A stretch of DNA of 64,000 nucleotides. Origin: RGIG3701 sp031553595 (lineage in GTDB: Bacteria > Planctomycetota > Planctomycetia > Pirellulales > Thermoguttaceae). Positions 45,489-54,743 of this stretch are shown one piece after another (the stretch's first letter is position 1; every line of letters begins with the position of its first letter). The stretch is from assembly GCA_031553595.1 (NCBI GenBank), contig JAVBLI010000005.1, positions 62,001 to 126,000 of the forward strand, in the 5' to 3' direction. The translations under genes were made by a program, and so were the position numbers. The notes under the pieces were generated by a model. The model did no database searches and had not been told where the DNA came from. It saw only the letters and a list, made by a program, of their open reading frames with translations.

Positions 45489-48400
45489 TTATTCCTGCTC
45501 GGGCTCGGCGTCGCGCTCGACTTTCGCCAGCTGCTCGTAATAACGGAAGCGGTCGGCGATATCTTCCTGCCCCTCGGCCAGAAGCTGCTCCACCTCGGCG
45601 GGTGGGTTCATGAGCTTCAGCGAGTTGTAGCGGTTCTGCTTCGCCGCGAAGTCCTGGAACGTGCCCTTCGGCTCCTTGCTGTCCAGCACGAACGGCACGG
45701 TGAGCGTCGGATCGTAATGATACAGCGGCCAGTAACCGCACGCCACCGCTTCCTTCTGCAGCTCCATGCCTTTCATCATGTCGATGCCGTGGTTGATGCA
45801 GTGGGAGTAGGCGATGATCATCGACGGGCCGTTGTGGGCTTCCGCTTCGGCGATCACTTTGATCGCGTGCATCGGGTTGGCGCCCAAGGCGATCTGGCCA
45901 ACATACACGTTGCCGTACGCGGCGGCCATCAGCCCCAGGTCCTTTTTGCGGGAGCGCTTTCCGTTGGCGGCGAACTTCGCCACACTGCCACGCGGGGTGG
46001 CTTTGGAAGCCTGGCCGCCGGTGTTGGAATACACTTCCGTGTCCATGACCAGGACGTTGATGTTCTTGCCGGACGCCATCACGTGGTCGAGACCGCCGTA
46101 GCCGATGTCGTAGGCCCAGCCGTCGCCGCCGAACGCCCACACACTGCGGCGGACGAGGTACGTCGTGGACTCCAAGAGCGACTTCGCGTCGCAGCAATCG
46201 CACTTCGCGAGGATGTCGTTGAGCTTCGCGACGTTGGCACGCTGCAGGGCGATTTCCTCTTCCGTGTGCTGCGGGTTGGAAATCAGCGAGTCGACCAGCT
46301 CAGCGCCGATCTTGTCTTTGCAGGCCACGAGCTTCTCGCTGATGAACTGCTTCTGCTGGTCGGCGGCCAGACGCATGCCCAGCGCGAACTCGGCGTTGTC
46401 CTCGAACAGGGAGTTGGCCCAAGCCGGCCCGCGGCCGTCGGCGTTTTTGCAGTACGGCGTGCTGGGCAGGTTGCCGCCGTAGATGGACGAGCAACCCGTC
46501 GCGTTGGCCACCATCATGCGGTCGCCGAACAACTGCGTCACGAGTTTGATGTACGGCGTTTCGCCGCAGCCCGCACACGCGCCCGAGAACTCAAACAGCG
46601 GCAGCAGCAGCTGCGAACCTTTGATCGTTTTCGGGTTCACTTTCGAGCGATCCACGTCGGGAAGCGTCGCGAAGAACGCACTGTTCGCCTTCTCGGCGTC
46701 GATCACTTCGTGAATGTGCGTCATGTTGATCGCCTTGCGGCCTTCCACTTCCTTATTCTTGCCGGGGCACGTCGTGACGCACAGACCGCAGCCGGTGCAG
46801 TCTTCCGGATAAACCTGAACGGTCGTCTTCGTGCCGGCGAATTCCTTCATCTTGGAGTCCACACTCTTGAAGGTCGTGGGGGCGTCTTTCAGCAGGGCCG
46901 CATCGTAAACCTTCATGCGGATCGCGGCGTGCGGGCACACCAGTGAGCACATCGCGCACTGGAGGCACACGTTGGGATCCCACTCGGGAACGCTCAGCGC
47001 GATGCAGCGTTTCTCAAACTGCGTGGTCGCGGTGGGGAACGTGCCGTCGGGCGAATTGTTCGCGAAATCGCTGACCTTCAGGTCGTTGCCGTTGCCTTCC
47101 ATGATCGTGCCCAGCACGTCGGTGACGAACGCGTCGGCTTTGCCGATGACGCCGGGACGACGCTCGAAGGTCGAGGTGACCGTCGCGGGGACTTTGACTT
47201 CTTTCAGACCAGCCAGCGAGGCATCGACGGCCGCGTAGTTCTTCTGCACCACGTCGTCGCCCTTGCGGGAGTAGCTCTTCTTGATGTACTCTTTGATGTG
47301 CTTGATGGCTTCGTCGGAGGACATGCCGCCAATTTTGCCCAGGGCGAAGAAGCACGCCTGGAGGATCGTGTTCGTGCGGCGGCCCATGCCCGTCGCTTCC
47401 GCCACCGAGTCGGCATCGACGATCCACAGTTTGAGCTGCTTCGCGATGATGTCCCGCTGCACGCTCTTGGGGAGGTGCTGCCAGACTTCGTCCGGGCTAT
47501 ACGGGCAGTTGACGAGGAAGGTCGCGCCTTTCTCGGCGGCCGAGAGCATGTTCACCTGGTTGATGAACTCCCACTGGTGGCACGCGATGAAGTTGGCGCT
47601 GGACACGAGGTAAGACCCCAGGATCGGGCGCGGGCTGAAACGCAGGTGCGACTTCGTCACCGAGCCGGCTTTTTTCGAGTCGTACTCGAAATAGCCCTGG
47701 GCGCAGAGGTCGGTGTAGTTGGACACGATTTTCACGGAGTTTTTATTCGCGCCGACGGTGCCGTCGGAGCCGAGACCGTAAAACAACGCACGGGTCACGT
47801 CGTCGCCTTCCGTCGACCACGCGGCGTCGTACGTCAGGCTCAGGTTGGTCACGTCGTCGACGATGCCGATGGTGTAATGCTTCTTCGGGGCGGCTTTTTT
47901 CATTTCGTCGAAGATCGCCTTGGCCATCGCGGGCGTAAACTCTTTGCTGGACAGACCGTAGCGGCCGGCGAAGACGTCGATGTCTTTTTTGCCGACTTCG
48001 GCCAGGGCCGTCACCACGTCGAGATACAGCGGCTCGCCCAACGCGCCGGGTTCCTTCGTGCGATCCATGACGGACAGCTTCTTGCAGGAGGCCGGGATGG
48101 CGGCGACGAACGCGTTGACGTCGAACGGACGGTACAGACGCACTTTGATGAGGCCGACTTTCTCGCCTTCGGCCACCATCCGCTGCACGGCTTCTTCGAT
48201 CACGCCACAGGCACTGGACATGGCGACGATCACGCGGTCGGCATCCGCCGCGCCGACGTAATCGAACAGGCGGTACTTTCGGCCCGTGAGTTTTGCGAAC
48301 TCATCCATCGTGGTCTGGGTGATGCCGGCGACAGCTTCGTAATACGTGTTGCAGGCTTCGCGGGCCTGGAAGAACACGTCGGGGTTCTGGGCCGTGCCGC

Positions 48401-49046
48401 GAATGACGGGGCGGTTCGGGTTCAGCGAACGGGCGCGGAACGCCTCGATCATGTTCATGGGCATCATCGCGCGGATTTCGTCGTCGGTCATCTGGTCGAT
48501 CGTGTTGATTTCGTGCGAGATGCGGAAACCGTCGTAGAAATGCAGGAACGGCACGCGGGCCTTGAGCGTCGCACTGTGGGAGATCATCGCCATGTCCTGG
48601 GCTTCCTGCACGGAACCGCTGGCCAGCATCGCCCAGCCGGTGGAACGGCAGGCCATCACGTCGCTGTGGTCGCCGAAAATCGACAGCGCGTGGGTCGCCA
48701 CGCAGCGGGCCGTGACGTGGAACACCGCCGGAGTCAGCTCGCCGGCGATTTTGAACATATTCGGGATCATCAGCAGCAGTCCTTGGCTGGCGGTAAAAGT
48801 GCTGGTCAGCGCCCCGCCCTGCAGCGAGCCGTGCACCGCGCCGGCGGCACCCGCTTCACTCTGCATCTCCACCACGTGAGGTACGGTTCCGAAAATATTC
48901 GGCACGCCCTTTGCGGCCCATTCGTCCGCCAACTCGCCCAGATTGGACGACGGCGTGATGGGATAAATCGCCATGACTTCCGAACAACGATGGGCAATAT
49001 GCGCGGCGGCTTCGTTGCCGTCGAGGGTTACAAAACGTTTCGTCAC
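45489..49046 (-). CDS. nifJ: Pyruvate:ferredoxin (flavodoxin) oxidoreductase
   Basis: Single-chain PFOR that decarboxylates pyruvate to acetyl-CoA and CO2, reducing ferredoxin; a key enzyme of anaerobic metabolism. 1185 residues, normal for the fused homodimeric type. N-terminal ITPSSNLGELADEWAAKG, GGALTSTFTASQGLLLMIPN; a 2[4Fe-4S] ferredoxin domain around residues 690-770 (CLQCAMCSLVCPHAA; CTGCGLCVTTCPGKN); the third-cluster Cys in SGACAGCGETPY; the TPP site GDGWAYDIGYGGLDHV ... DTEVYSNTGGQASKATPRG. The start is GTG at 49046 with taaggag upstream. A strong promoter precedes it and a terminator follows. Confidence 0.98.
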   Translation of the reverse strand: MTKRFVTLDGNEAAAHIAHRCSEVMAIYPITPSSNLGELADEWAAKGVPNIFGTVPHVVEMQSEAGAAGAVHGSLQGGALTSTFTASQGLLLMIPNMFKIAGELTPAVFHVTARCVATHALSIFGDHSDVMACRSTGWAMLASGSVQEAQDMAMISHSATLKARVPFLHFYDGFRISHEINTIDQMTDDEIRAMMPMNMIEAFRARSLNPNRPVIRGTAQNPDVFFQAREACNTYYEAVAGITQTTMDEFAKLTGRKYRLFDYVGAADADRVIVAMSSACGVIEEAVQRMVAEGEKVGLIKVRLYRPFDVNAFVAAIPASCKKLSVMDRTKEPGALGEPLYLDVVTALAEVGKKDIDVFAGRYGLSSKEFTPAMAKAIFDEMKKAAPKKHYTIGIVDDVTNLSLTYDAAWSTEGDDVTRALFYGLGSDGTVGANKNSVKIVSNYTDLCAQGYFEYDSKKAGSVTKSHLRFSPRPILGSYLVSSANFIACHQWEFINQVNMLSAAEKGATFLVNCPYSPDEVWQHLPKSVQRDIIAKQLKLWIVDADSVAEATGMGRRTNTILQACFFALGKIGGMSSDEAIKHIKEYIKKSYSRKGDDVVQKNYAAVDASLAGLKEVKVPATVTSTFERRPGVIGKADAFVTDVLGTIMEGNGNDLKVSDFANNSPDGTFPTATTQFEKRCIALSVPEWDPNVCLQCAMCSLVCPHAAIRMKVYDAALLKDAPTTFKSVDSKMKEFAGTKTTVQVYPEDCTGCGLCVTTCPGKNKEVEGRKAINMTHIHEVIDAEKANSAFFATLPDVDRSKVNPKTIKGSQLLLPLFEFSGACAGCGETPYIKLVTQLFGDRMMVANATGCSSIYGGNLPSTPYCKNADGRGPAWANSLFEDNAEFALGMRLAADQQKQFISEKLVACKDKIGAELVDSLISNPQHTEEEIALQRANVAKLNDILAKCDCCDAKSLLESTTYLVRRSVWAFGGDGWAYDIGYGGLDHVMASGKNINVLVMDTEVYSNTGGQASKATPRGSVAKFAANGKRSRKKDLGLMAAAYGNVYVGQIALGANPMHAIKVIAEAEAHNGPSMIIAYSHCINHGIDMMKGMELQKEAVACGYWPLYHYDPTLTVPFVLDSKEPKGTFQDFAAKQNRYNSLKLMNPPAEVEQLLAEGQEDIADRFRYYEQLAKVERDAEPEQE

Positions 49047-49125
49047 GATAAAAACTCCTTACATACAAACTCGGGGTACCAACTACAATAAACACTACTG
49101 TAGACTTAAGAAATACTCACTCTTT

Positions 49126-49153
49126 ATTATATACTGAACGTACTTTGTAGCAA
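49126..49153 (-). promoter_or_regulatory. nifJ promoter
   Basis: On the minus strand TTGCTA (49153-49148), 16 bp, TATAAT (49131-49126): a perfect -10 and 4/6 -35, ~80 bp before the nifJ start. Confidence 0.65.
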
Positions 49154-49258
49154 GGGGTGGGGAGGCGTTTTTTACGGAGTTTGGACGCGAGAAATCGCGG
49201 AGAAAAGTGATCCCAGGGTATTAGTCATACCGAAGAATTTTAGGCATGCAGAGACATT

Positions 49259-49296
49259 GCGGAGCCGCGACCGCAGTCTCACGATAGCGGCTCCGC
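49259..49296. repeat. Hairpin gcggagccgc ... gcggctccgc
   Basis: Perfect 10 bp stem with an 18 nt loop, just after the GH5 gene. Its words (gagccgc, cgcagtctcacgata) echo the repeat at 58905-58979. May end GH5 transcription, though no T-run follows. Confidence 0.7.
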
Positions 49297-49307
49297 AGAT
49301 TTGACCA

Positions 49308-50549
49308 TCAATACGAATTCAGCCGTTCTTTAACGTATTTGCCCCAGAATTCCGTCGGGGTGTAATCCCAGTCTTTCAGGATGCGGGGGGACGCCGCGGG
49401 GTGGAAACACCAGCCCGTCCAGTGCATCTGATTGCCGAATTCGGTGCCCAGGGAGCTGGTTTTGGCGTCGAACCAGTCGAGCAGCTCCGGCACCCACACC
49501 GGATGGTTGAGCTGCGGCTCTTTTTCCAGATCCGTGTGCGAGCGGATGACTTTAATCGTTTCCCAGTCCCAGCCGCACTCGCCGGCGATGACGGGGTGCT
49601 GCTTTCGCGTGCCGCCGATGCAGTTTTCCCACGCCTGGGTATTTCCCTTCCACGGGTAAATGTGGGTGTCGTAAATGATGCCGAAACCGCGTTTTTTGGG
49701 GTCTTTGTGGGTGGACTGATCGACGAGGGCGTACACCTTTTCGTCGCCCGCCTCGCCCGAGATTCCCCGCAGGTCGTAACCCCAGTCCAGCCCGCCGGCC
49801 ACGATCACATTCTTCGCCCCGGCATCCCGAATCGCCTCGACCAACTGCTGGTGCCCGACGGTCATATATTCTTTTTCTTTATGCTCGCCCGATTTCAGGT
49901 CGAAAAGGTGCTCGGTTTTCGTGCCACCGTTGCGCCACATCTCCCAGGACACGCCGTGCGGTTCGTTGTACAGGTTAAAAAGCACGGCCGGGTGGTTGCC
50001 GTACAGGGCAGCGATTTCCAGCCAAAACGCCTTCACTTCCTCGTCGGGCATGCATTTCTGGCCGTTAAACCGCCCCACTTTGTCGGTGTTCTTCACGCCC
50101 TCACGCCGCACGATTTCGCCCTGACCGCCGTTCGACCAGTGGCAGTCGAGGATGACGTACATGTTCCGGGCCGCCGCGGCCTGAATCATATCGTCCACGA
50201 TTTTCCGGTAATCGTCCGGCGAACTCTGCCACTGCTCGCAGCCGTACCATCGCGCCACGGAAAGCGGCACGCGGATGACGTTACTGTTCCAGTTTTTTTT
50301 CGCCTCCACCAGGGATTCCATCACGTGCTCGCCGCCGCTGCACCACTCCAGACTGGGGATGTTCATGCCGGTCAGGCGGACGACTTTCCCCGGACTGTCG
50401 GCCTGCACCACCTGATTCCCCTTCACCCGCAACTGTTTCGGCCCGGCCGATTTCCCTGTTTTTTCCGCCGCCGCGCAAAAAACGCCAGCGAAAACAATAA
50501 TCGCCGACAAAATCCACGCGACGCCGCGCAAAAATGTCCGATTCCGCAT
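49308..50549 (-). CDS. Secreted glycoside hydrolase family 5 enzyme (cellulase-like)
   Basis: 413 residues from the ATG at 50549, chosen because aggtga lies just upstream; earlier ATGs at 50555 and 50600 are possible. A signal peptide (VAWILSAIIVFAGVFCAAA) is followed by a (beta/alpha)8 catalytic domain. Motifs: RLTGMNIPSLEW near the start, NVIRVPLSVARWYG, VILDCHWSNGG, LFNLYNEPHG (acid/base Glu) and HPVIAGECGWDW (nucleophile Glu). No carbohydrate-binding module is attached. Endo-beta-1,4-glucanase or mannanase activity is likely, but the subfamily cannot be set by eye. The protein acts in periplasm or outside the cell on plant or microbial polysaccharides. Confidence 0.9.
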   Translation of the reverse strand: MRNRTFLRGVAWILSAIIVFAGVFCAAAEKTGKSAGPKQLRVKGNQVVQADSPGKVVRLTGMNIPSLEWCSGGEHVMESLVEAKKNWNSNVIRVPLSVARWYGCEQWQSSPDDYRKIVDDMIQAAAARNMYVILDCHWSNGGQGEIVRREGVKNTDKVGRFNGQKCMPDEEVKAFWLEIAALYGNHPAVLFNLYNEPHGVSWEMWRNGGTKTEHLFDLKSGEHKEKEYMTVGHQQLVEAIRDAGAKNVIVAGGLDWGYDLRGISGEAGDEKVYALVDQSTHKDPKKRGFGIIYDTHIYPWKGNTQAWENCIGGTRKQHPVIAGECGWDWETIKVIRSHTDLEKEPQLNHPVWVPELLDWFDAKTSSLGTEFGNQMHWTGWCFHPAASPRILKDWDYTPTEFWGKYVKERLNSY

Positions 50550-50635
50550 GATCATCACCTGTTTTTCTTTCGTAAAAAGATTAAAATATAGCTGGTACAA
50601 AGTTTCTTCATTGGCATCCCTTTCCGTGGAATGCG

Positions 50636-50778
50636 CTCCCCCATCCCGTAGGACGAACTGTTTATAGAAAACGCGTGTGAATTTGACCCCACCACTCCGT
50701 CAGGTGCGGGATGTCGGTGGAAATGCAAGGTATTCTATAAACATCTCACTCCTTCGGAGCGATGAGGGGGGAGGTATA
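50636..50778. repeat. Nested palindrome, family D
   Basis: Outer arms gctcccccatcccgtaggac ... ctgtttatagaa and ttctataaacatctcactcc ... gatgagggggga pair; the perfect inner stretch is gtttatagaa/ttctataaac. A further inner pair ccacc/ggtgg lies in the loop. Occupies most of the gap between GH5 and mutY. Confidence 0.75.
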
Positions 50779-50841
50779 TTCCGGCGTTTCCACAAGCCGC
50801 CACGTCATCCGTAAGTTACGCTGTGCTTCCCTTACGGCTCC

Positions 50842-50882
50842 GTTTCATTATCAATTATCCATTATCAATTGTCAATTTCCCC
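50842..50882. repeat. Word repeat arm (attatcaattatccattatc)
   Basis: Single right arm of the aattgata type, touching the mutY start; preceded by a small hairpin ccgtaag ... cttacgg at 50809-50838. Confidence 0.7.
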
Positions 50883-50887
50883 CTCCC

Positions 50888-51979
50888 ATGCTTCAAAAAA
50901 AACTTCTCGCGTGGTTTTCCCGAAATGCGCGGACGCTTCCGTGGCGTCTGACGCGCGACCCGTACCGCGTGTGGGTGAGCGAAATCATGCTCCAGCAGAC
51001 GCAGGTGGCGACGGTTGTTGCGTATTTTCAGCGGTTTATGGAATCTTTTCCCACGGTGACGGCCCTGGCCAACGCGAATGAGCAGGATGTGCTGCGGCAC
51101 TGGGAGGGGCTGGGCTATTATCGCCGGGCACGCCAGTTGCATGCGGCGGCGCGGGTGGTGCGGGATGAGCACGCGGGGCGGTTTCCTACGGATTTCGCGG
51201 CGGTGCTGCGGCTTCCGGGGGTGGGGCGGTATACGGCCGGGGCTGTGCTGTCCATCTCCAGCGGTCAGCGACTGCCCATCCTGGAGGCGAACACCGTTCG
51301 GCTTTTCGCACGCCTCATGGCCATGCAGGAGCCCGTGAATACCGCCGCGGCGCAAAAGCGGCTCTGGGCGTATGCCGAAACGCTCGTCGCGCCCAGGCCC
51401 GAGGATTTTCCGCCGGGGGAAGTGAATCAGGCCCTGATGGAAGTCGGGAGTCTGGTCTGTACGCCGCGCACGCCGGGATGCGGGGCGTGTCCACTGCGGG
51501 ATTTTTGTGAAGCACGCCGACTGGGCACCGTGGCGGAAATTCCCGTCGCGCCGCCGAAAATGCAGTACGAAGACCGGCGCGAGGCGGCCGTGGTGATTAC
51601 ACGCGCTTCACGTTCCGGCGCCACGGAAGTGTGTCTGCTGCGATACGCGCCGCATCAGCGCTGGGGCGGGCTGTGGGATTTTCCACGCACGGAGATTCCG
51701 GAAAACGCGGCTCCAGAAACCGTTCTGCCGGCATTCACGCAAGAGGCCACGGGGCTGAGAATGCATCTCGGGCCGCTGATGAAAACGTTTCGCCACGGGG
51801 TCACGAAATACCGCATCACGCTGGACTGTTATGAGGGCGTGCCGGACGCGAAGAACCCCGGGCGACTGCATAAAAAAACGCCACACGGTAACGAAATACG
51901 CTGGGTGGCGATTCAAAATCTTTCCGAGTACCCGCTAAACGTGACGGGGCGCAAAATCGCGAAATTGCTGGCCGAATAA
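50888..51979 (+). CDS. mutY: A/G-specific adenine DNA glycosylase
   Basis: Removes adenine mispaired with 8-oxoguanine. 363 residues. YRVWVSEIMLQQTQVATVV carries the first catalytic Glu; the helix-hairpin-helix is LPGVGRYTAGAVLSI. The [4Fe-4S] cluster cysteines lie in CTPRTPGCGACPLRDFC. The C-terminal NUDIX-like domain (from ~residue 255, VVITRASRSGATEVCLLRYA; HQRWGGLWDFPR) recognises 8-oxoG. The segment that normally reads ILDGNV, with the catalytic Asp, here reads ILEANT, an Asp-to-Glu change. The ATG at 50888 has no Shine-Dalgarno; the upstream DNA is a word repeat plus ccccctccc. Confidence 0.93.
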   Translation: MLQKKLLAWFSRNARTLPWRLTRDPYRVWVSEIMLQQTQVATVVAYFQRFMESFPTVTALANANEQDVLRHWEGLGYYRRARQLHAAARVVRDEHAGRFPTDFAAVLRLPGVGRYTAGAVLSISSGQRLPILEANTVRLFARLMAMQEPVNTAAAQKRLWAYAETLVAPRPEDFPPGEVNQALMEVGSLVCTPRTPGCGACPLRDFCEARRLGTVAEIPVAPPKMQYEDRREAAVVITRASRSGATEVCLLRYAPHQRWGGLWDFPRTEIPENAAPETVLPAFTQEATGLRMHLGPLMKTFRHGVTKYRITLDCYEGVPDAKNPGRLHKKTPHGNEIRWVAIQNLSEYPLNVTGRKIAKLLAE

Positions 51980-52054
51980 GCCGTATGCACACGCAACTTG
52001 CGGATGGAGATTCGTGTTTTTATTTCCAAACCCCCATCCACAAACCCCCGACCT

Positions 52055-53296
52055 CTACATATACTTTCCGACGACCAGCGAAACGTTATGGCCGCCGAAG
52101 CCGAAACTGTTTGACAGCGCGTACCGGCATTTTCGCTCCTGCGGCGTGTTCGGCGTGTAATTCAGATCGCATTCCGGATCCTGATTTTCCAGGTTAATTG
52201 TCGGCGGGATCAGATTATTTTCCAGCGCCTGCACACAGAAAATCAGCTCCAGCGCGCCGCTTGCGCCCAACGCATGCCCCACATGGCCTTTCGTGCTGGA
52301 AATATTCAGACGGTACGCATCCTCGCCGAAAACTCGCTTCACGGCGTTCGTCTCCGCGATATCCCCCTGCGGCGTGCTCGTGCCGTGGGCGTTGATATAA
52401 TCGATTTCGGACGGCGAAAGTTTCGAATCCTTCAGCGCCTCGGTCATCGCGCGGGCCGCGCCTTTTCCTTCCGGTTCCGGCTGCGCGATGTGAAACGCGT
52501 CCGACGAATAACCGTATCCCATCACCTCGGCATAAATCTTCGCGCCCCGGCGTTTCGCGTGCTCCAGCTCCTCAAAAACCAGGATGCCGGCTCCTTCGCC
52601 GATTAAAAAACCGTCGCGGTCTTTGTCGAACGGCCGGCTGGCGCGCTGCGGGTCATCGTTTCGCGTGGTCAGGGCGTGCATGGCACTGAACGCCGAGACG
52701 GTGACTTTATTAATGGTGGATTCCGAACCGCCGGTGACGCCGATGTCCACTTTTCCCATCCGCATGGCATCCATCATGCACGTGATGGAATGCCCGGCAC
52801 TGGCGCAGGCGGACGTGACGCAAAAACTCGGGCCCTCCAGCCCATACAGAATCGAAACATGCCCGGCCACCGCGTTCGGAATCATCCGCGGAATCGTAAA
52901 CGCGGAAACTTTCGACGGGCCCTTATCGATCAGGCGGTACATCTGTTCTTCGAACGTTCCCAGGCCGCCGATGCCGCTGCCGATGATCGAGGCGCATCGC
53001 GTAGGGTCTTCCTTCGAGAAATCCAGCCCGGAATCACGCACGGCATCAATCGCCGCGACCATGCCGATCTGCTCGCAAAAGTCCAGACGCTTGAGTTCCT
53101 TCGGATCAAGATACCCTTCCGTGGTGAAAGAAGGGTCCACATAAGCACAGATCTTCGACCGAAACTCCGCAGGATCGAAGCGTGTGATCATACATCCGCC
53201 GCTGCGTCCTTCGCAAATTCCCTGCCAGGCCGCCTGAAGGCTGTTGCCCACCGGCGAGACGATTCCCATCCCCGTAATTACAATGCGCCGTTCCAT
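52055..53296 (-). CDS. fabF: Beta-ketoacyl-ACP synthase II
   Basis: Condensing enzyme of fatty acid elongation. 413 residues; the Cys-His-His triad is seen in CVTSACASAGHSI (Cys ~165), NAHGTSTPQGD (His ~305) and KGHVGHALGASG (His ~340). RRIVITGMGIVSPVG opens the protein and NSFGFGGHNVSLV closes it. Last gene of the leftward rpmF-fabD-fabG-acpP-fabF group, 136 bp after acpP. Confidence 0.97.
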   Translation of the reverse strand: MERRIVITGMGIVSPVGNSLQAAWQGICEGRSGGCMITRFDPAEFRSKICAYVDPSFTTEGYLDPKELKRLDFCEQIGMVAAIDAVRDSGLDFSKEDPTRCASIIGSGIGGLGTFEEQMYRLIDKGPSKVSAFTIPRMIPNAVAGHVSILYGLEGPSFCVTSACASAGHSITCMMDAMRMGKVDIGVTGGSESTINKVTVSAFSAMHALTTRNDDPQRASRPFDKDRDGFLIGEGAGILVFEELEHAKRRGAKIYAEVMGYGYSSDAFHIAQPEPEGKGAARAMTEALKDSKLSPSEIDYINAHGTSTPQGDIAETNAVKRVFGEDAYRLNISSTKGHVGHALGASGALELIFCVQALENNLIPPTINLENQDPECDLNYTPNTPQERKCRYALSNSFGFGGHNVSLVVGKYM

Positions 53297-53432
53297 GCTG
53301 AATGCTATCTCCCCATGATCAGTCGATTTTCAATTTTGGAAAAAGCCGCGTCAAACCATGCAGGATGCGTTTTTCCGGACGGGCAAACCGCTTCCGAAAA
53401 AACGCAACCTGAGTAAAGCCCTGCGGAAGGAA

Positions 53433-53699
53433 TTATTTTCCCGCGCCGGAGTTCAGCGCCGCTTCGATATGCTGAATCGCATCGCCGACCGTACGAACTT
53501 TGTCCGCTTCTTCTTCCGGAATCGTAATACCGAACTCTTCTTCCAGCTCCATCACCAACTCTACGATATCCAGCGAGTCCGCGCCGAGGTCTTTCACGAA
53601 ATCGGAATCCACCGTCAGGTTTTCCGGATCGCAGGAAAGCTGTTCGCTGACGATGCTCATGACGCGTTCCGTAACATTTTGTTCACTCACGTTATTCAT
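53433..53699 (-). CDS. acpP: Acyl carrier protein
   Basis: 88 residues, slightly long (typically 75-80), with the phosphopantetheine-attachment Ser in DLGADSLDIVELVMELEEEF. Acidic, four-helix pattern; GITIPEEEADKVRTVGDAI is the typical helix III/IV. Carries growing acyl chains between FabD, FabG and FabF, whose genes flank it. The Gly/Ala tail (ALNSGAGK) is common. Confidence 0.97.
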   Translation of the reverse strand: MNNVSEQNVTERVMSIVSEQLSCDPENLTVDSDFVKDLGADSLDIVELVMELEEEFGITIPEEEADKVRTVGDAIQHIEAALNSGAGK

Positions 53700-53932
53700 C
53701 TCCTAAAAAATAACACTTCATTTTTATAGTTAAACAACACATTTTGCGAGACTTGCCGCGAAATGGGCCCGGCCCGGAAAACACGCCGTGACAGGCCGTC
53801 GCCGCCGCTGCAATGTTTTCGTGTTTATCCAAGTTTATCAGAATTCCCCTGTTTAGGCAAGAGAAGTTTTGGGCGATGGGAAATTTTTTTCATGCTATCC
53901 CACACCCCATGTCTTTGCGTGAATTGCCTATT

Positions 53933-54700
53933 TTATGCAGTCATGCCGCCGTCGACCGGAATGACCTGCCCGGTGATGTAACTGGCTGCCTCGCTGGCTA
54001 AAAACAGCACCGCATCCGCAATATCTTCCGGCTCGCCCACCCGATTCAGCGGAATCCGTTTTTTCGCTTCCGTCAGGATCATTTCGTTGAGCACGGCCGT
54101 CATGTCTGTGGAAATAAAGCCCGGGCACACCACATTCGCCGTGACCTTGCGCTTCGCATACTCCCGCGCAACCGTATTCGTGAAACCGATCAGCCCGGCC
54201 TTCGACGCGGAATAATTTGCCTGGCCGGGGTTTCCGATCAGACCGGAAACGCTGGAAACGTTAACAATTCGTCCGTAACGGGCCGACATCATCGGCTTGA
54301 TGCACTCACGGGTGAACAAAAACGCCCCGCGGAGGTTCGTCTGAAGGACGTCGTCCCAGTCCTCGTCTTTCATGGTGGCCAGCATGGTGTCGCGCGTGAT
54401 GCCAGCGTTATTCACCAGAATATCCACTTTTTGCCATTTTTCCAGCACCCCCGCCACCACGGCCTGGACGTCCGCCGTGACGCCGACATTACAGGCATAC
54501 GCTTCCGCCTCGCCGCCCATGGCACGGATTTCGTCCACCACGCCCGCCAGCCGCTCCACGGAAGTCGCCACGCAGGCCACTTTCGCGCCGTTTTCCGCCA
54601 GCGCCAGCGCAATCGCCTTGCCGATTCCCCGGCTGGCACCCGTTACGATCGCCACGCGACCCGCCAGATTGACCGTCAGATGTGAGTATTTGTTCGCCAT
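53933..54700 (-). CDS. fabG: 3-oxoacyl-ACP reductase
   Basis: NADPH-dependent reductase of the fatty acid cycle (short-chain dehydrogenase). 255 residues from the ATG at 54700, which has ggag seven bases upstream; the annotated longer frame adds four residues. TGASRGIGKAIALAL binds the cofactor; NNAGITRDTML, the catalytic Ser in VSSVSGLIG, and Tyr/Lys in NYSASKAGLIG are present; the C-terminus YITGQVIPVDGGMTA is typical of FabG. Confidence 0.97.
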   Translation of the reverse strand: MANKYSHLTVNLAGRVAIVTGASRGIGKAIALALAENGAKVACVATSVERLAGVVDEIRAMGGEAEAYACNVGVTADVQAVVAGVLEKWQKVDILVNNAGITRDTMLATMKDEDWDDVLQTNLRGAFLFTRECIKPMMSARYGRIVNVSSVSGLIGNPGQANYSASKAGLIGFTNTVAREYAKRKVTANVVCPGFISTDMTAVLNEMILTEAKKRIPLNRVGEPEDIADAVLFLASEAASYITGQVIPVDGGMTA

Positions 54701-54743
54701 GTCGTGCTCCATTATTTATATAGGGTTATGATTTTACATTATT

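Noticed and set aside
47298..49091. 597-codon plus-strand ORF
   Set aside because: Antisense of nifJ, whose motifs are unmistakable.
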